8,282 nt of DNA, from NCBI GenBank assembly GCA_017384185.1, contig JAFNUH010000345.1, positions 1 through 8,282 of the forward strand, in the 5' to 3' direction. Position numbers and translations under genes: made by a program. The notes beneath the pieces are model-generated. The model saw only the letters and a program-made list of their open reading frames with translations, was not told where the DNA came from and did no database searches. Below, in pieces: positions 7,026 to 8,282 of the stretch. The DNA is from Alistipes sp. (GTDB lineage: Bacteria; Bacteroidota; Bacteroidia; Bacteroidales; Rikenellaceae). Each line of letters starts with the position of its first letter. The first letter of the stretch is position 1.

Positions 7026-8063
7026 ATGGAGGTGGCTAAAGGCAATAAAGAGCAGCTTAACGACAACGAGAGAGTTCTCGCTGACTTCATCCAGTATCTG
7101 CTCACCGAGCGACGCTACTCGCCACTGACGGTGCGTAACTACCGCCACGACATAGAGCAGTTCATAGCGTGGGGCGAGGGCTCGACAGCCGAGGGGCAGT
7201 TCAGCCTCCTGGAGGTGCGCACAGCCGATGTGCGTGAGTGGATTATGCACCTCTCGGACCTACACACGATGGGTAACGCCTCGATAAATCGCACCGTGGC
7301 ATCCATAAGGTCGTTATATAAGTTTCTGCGCAGCCGAGCCATCATCGAACGAGATATATTCACCCCCATAGACTCACTCCGCACGGCACAGCGCCTGCCA
7401 AAGTTTGTCGAGCAGGGGCAGATGGTGAGCGTAGTGGAGCGTGTGCGTGAGGATTTACGGAGCGACGAGTGGGTAGAGTGCCGCAACGCACTAATAATTT
7501 TGATGCTCTACGCCTGTGGCTTGCGATTGGCAGAGTTAGTGGCGATTGATTTACAACACTTTGACGATGATTACTCGGCACTACGCATACGAGGCAAGGG
7601 CGACAAGGAGCGTAGCCTACCCATAATAGCATATCTGCGGCGAGAAATAAAACATTACGTAGATCGATTTTCACCCGAAAAAATTTGCATAAGTGGCGAA
7701 AATGCACTATTTTTATCAAAGCGTGGAACACGTATATCTCGCAGCGACGTACAGCGCAGTGTGGCACGCCTTCTGCGGGAGTGCGGAGTACAGGGCAAGG
7801 TATCGCCCCACGTCTTGCGACACACCTTTGCGACGCATCTGCTGAACGACGGTGCCGACCTGAGAGAGATACAGGAGTTGTTGGGTCACTCATCACTGCG
7901 AGCAACGCAGGTTTACACCCACAACAACATCGCCCAGCTACAACGTGCCTACCTCGAGGCGCATCCGAGAGAGGGGCAGAGAGGGACAGAGGCAGAGAGC
8001 AAAGAGGAAAGAGCAAAGAGGAGAGAGCAAAGAGGAGAGAGGAGAGAGAGGAAAGATGAGTGA
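7026..8063 (+). CDS. xerC: XerC/XerD-type tyrosine recombinase with repeat-encoded C-terminal tail
   Basis: This 345-residue site-specific recombinase would resolve chromosome dimers at a dif site. An N-terminal SAM-like core-binding domain (about 15-105; SPLTVRNYRHDI at 32-43) is followed by the catalytic domain (about 125-312). All six catalytic residues are present with XerD-like spacing: Arg167 (in CGLRLAE), Lys191 (RGKGDKER), His262 and Arg265 (PHVLRHTFA), His288 (LLGHSS) and nucleophile Tyr297 (TQVYTH). Family members usually stop soon after the YLEAHPR motif (309-315 here) at about 300 residues. This one adds some 30 Lys/Arg/Glu-rich residues (316-345) encoded by purine-rich tandem repeats. 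The ATG at 7026 follows AAAGG and sits 26 bp after the -7 box; 30 upstream in-frame codons back to 6936 overlap the promoter and are unlikely to be translated. XerC versus XerD versus a single-recombinase Xer cannot be settled here. The next gene is hpf, a neighbour often seen in Bacteroidales. Confidence 0.9.
   Translation: MEVAKGNKEQLNDNERVLADFIQYLLTERRYSPLTVRNYRHDIEQFIAWGEGSTAEGQFSLLEVRTADVREWIMHLSDLHTMGNASINRTVASIRSLYKFLRSRAIIERDIFTPIDSLRTAQRLPKFVEQGQMVSVVERVREDLRSDEWVECRNALIILMLYACGLRLAELVAIDLQHFDDDYSALRIRGKGDKERSLPIIAYLRREIKHYVDRFSPEKICISGENALFLSKRGTRISRSDVQRSVARLLRECGVQGKVSPHVLRHTFATHLLNDGADLREIQELLGHSSLRATQVYTHNNIAQLQRAYLEAHPREGQRGTEAESKEERAKRREQRGERRERKDE
7996..8037 (+). repeat. Three tandem copies of a 14-bp purine-rich unit
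   Basis: AGAGCAAAGAGGAA (7996-8009) is followed directly by two copies of AGAGCAAAGAGGAG (8010-8023 and 8024-8037). The array lies inside the 3' end of the recombinase gene and encodes part of its charged tail. Because 14 is not a multiple of 3, gain or loss of one unit would shift the reading frame of the tail. A perfect 15-nt mirror repeat of purines follows at 8031-8045. Confidence 0.85.
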
Positions 8064-8219
8064 TGGGAGATAAGCCGAGGGCAGAGCAAGGACAGAGGCA
8101 AGGGCAAGGGCAGAGGCAAGGGCAGAGGCAAGGGCAAAGCAGTGAAAAGTTCTTTTTGTAATCGAGCAGCGACTTAGGTTGCTGACGTATATATAATGTT
8201 TAACTAAAATTTGAAGGCT
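8064..8219. other. Intergenic gap between xerC and hpf
   Basis: This 156-bp gap holds a hexamer repeat array in its first half and an AT-rich stretch (about 8188-8212) ahead of hpf in its second. No intrinsic terminator, tRNA or perfect TAnnTTTG box was found, so it is unclear whether hpf has its own promoter or is read through from the recombinase gene. Confidence 0.6.
8097..8138 (+). repeat. Seven tandem GGCARR hexamers
   Basis: Seven hexamers run in perfect register: GGCAAG, GGCAAG, GGCAGA, GGCAAG, GGCAGA, GGCAAG, GGCAAA. A decayed extension to the left (from about 8080: GGCAGA, GCAAG, GACAGA) suggests earlier copies. It starts 33 bp after the recombinase stop and ends 81 bp before hpf. 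The unit differs from the 14-bp repeat inside the gene, though both are purine-rich on the same strand. Confidence 0.88.
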
Positions 8220-8282
8220 ATGAACGTACAGATCCAGTCAGTGAAATTCGATGCCAGCAGTAAGCTCATTGAGTTCATCGAG
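8220..8282 (+). CDS. hpf: Ribosome hibernation-promoting factor (HPF/RaiA), N-terminal fragment
   Basis: Only the first 21 codons are in the window, and they continue past the right edge. They begin MNVQIQSVKFDASSKLIEFI, which resembles the first beta-strand and start of helix 1 of the small HPF/RaiA/YfiA proteins; Bacteroidales homologues start with a very similar IQS..FDAS..L..FI pattern. These proteins bind the 30S subunit in stationary phase and stop translation by blocking the tRNA and mRNA channel. GAAGG (8212-8216) lies 3 bp before the ATG and may help set the start. The location directly after a Xer recombinase gene supports the assignment. The call rests on a short piece, so confidence is moderate. 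Confidence 0.75.
   Translation, partial: MNVQIQSVKFDASSKLIEFIE

Noticed and set aside
7360..8016. 218-residue minus-strand open frame under the recombinase gene
   Set aside because: It is antisense to the catalytic domain, whose six active-site residues are intact; the Cys/Arg-rich translation has no recognisable features.
7026..8063. Integrase of an integrated mobile element
   Set aside because: No att-like direct repeats, tRNA target or cargo genes are visible, and the close Xer spacing of catalytic residues and the adjoining hpf favour a housekeeping recombinase.
7949..8137. Minus-strand frame with a Pro-Leu repeat protein
   Set aside because: It is simply the reverse reading of the purine-rich hexamer and 14-bp repeats; low-complexity output without a promoter or homologous pattern.
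7996..8138. CRISPR array
   Set aside because: The repeats are 6 and 14 bp, directly adjacent, with no spacers and no cas genes.
8188..8212. Promoter for hpf in the AT-rich stretch
   Set aside because: TATAAT-like letters occur, but there is no TAnnTTTG box with a correctly spaced TTG, so a promoter cannot be supported.

Overview
The window looks like chromosomal DNA from a member of the Bacteroidales. The promoters match the Bacteroidetes -7 consensus TAnnTTTG, leaders are A-rich and mostly lack Shine-Dalgarno motifs, and a GH97 glycosidase and a Bacteroidetes-type YfhO membrane protein are present. Base composition and codon style would fit Alistipes/Rikenellaceae, but that placement is only an inference.

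Layout. Positions 1-1532 (minus) hold the N-terminal ~510 residues of a large YfhO-family polytopic membrane protein that runs off the left edge. It diverges from a long-chain polyprenyl diphosphate synthase (1639-2649, plus), and each gene has an outward-facing -7 box in the shared gap. Next comes an FHS-type (FucP-like) sugar permease (2755-4026, plus). It has strikingly optimised codons and an A-rich leader, which suggests high expression. A bidirectional hairpin terminator (4048-4078) separates it from a convergent minus-strand pair: a periplasmic GH97 glycosidase of the retaining, alpha-galactosidase-like type (4887-6890), followed 29 bp later by a short-chain dehydrogenase (4096-4857). 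The GH97 gene diverges from a XerC/D-type tyrosine recombinase (7026-8063, plus). Their two near-consensus promoters overlap, with each -33 box lying inside the spacer of the other. The recombinase has an unusual charged C-terminal tail encoded by purine-rich tandem repeats, and a second hexamer repeat array follows its stop codon. The window ends in the first 21 codons of the ribosome hibernation factor hpf/raiA (8220 onward).

Function together. The GH97 enzyme could release a hexose in the periplasm and the FHS permease could carry it across the inner membrane. The SDR may act on the sugar or on an unrelated carbonyl or alcohol substrate. No SusC/SusD pair or regulator is present, so this is a small sugar-use cluster at best. 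The prenyl synthase would serve menaquinone side-chain synthesis, and XerC and HPF are housekeeping functions. I see no phage, CRISPR, defence or secretion system. The most unusual items are the interlocked promoters at 6952-6999, the repeat-derived recombinase tail with its adjoining hexamer array, the codon bias of the permease, and the altered catalytic tetrad of the SDR.
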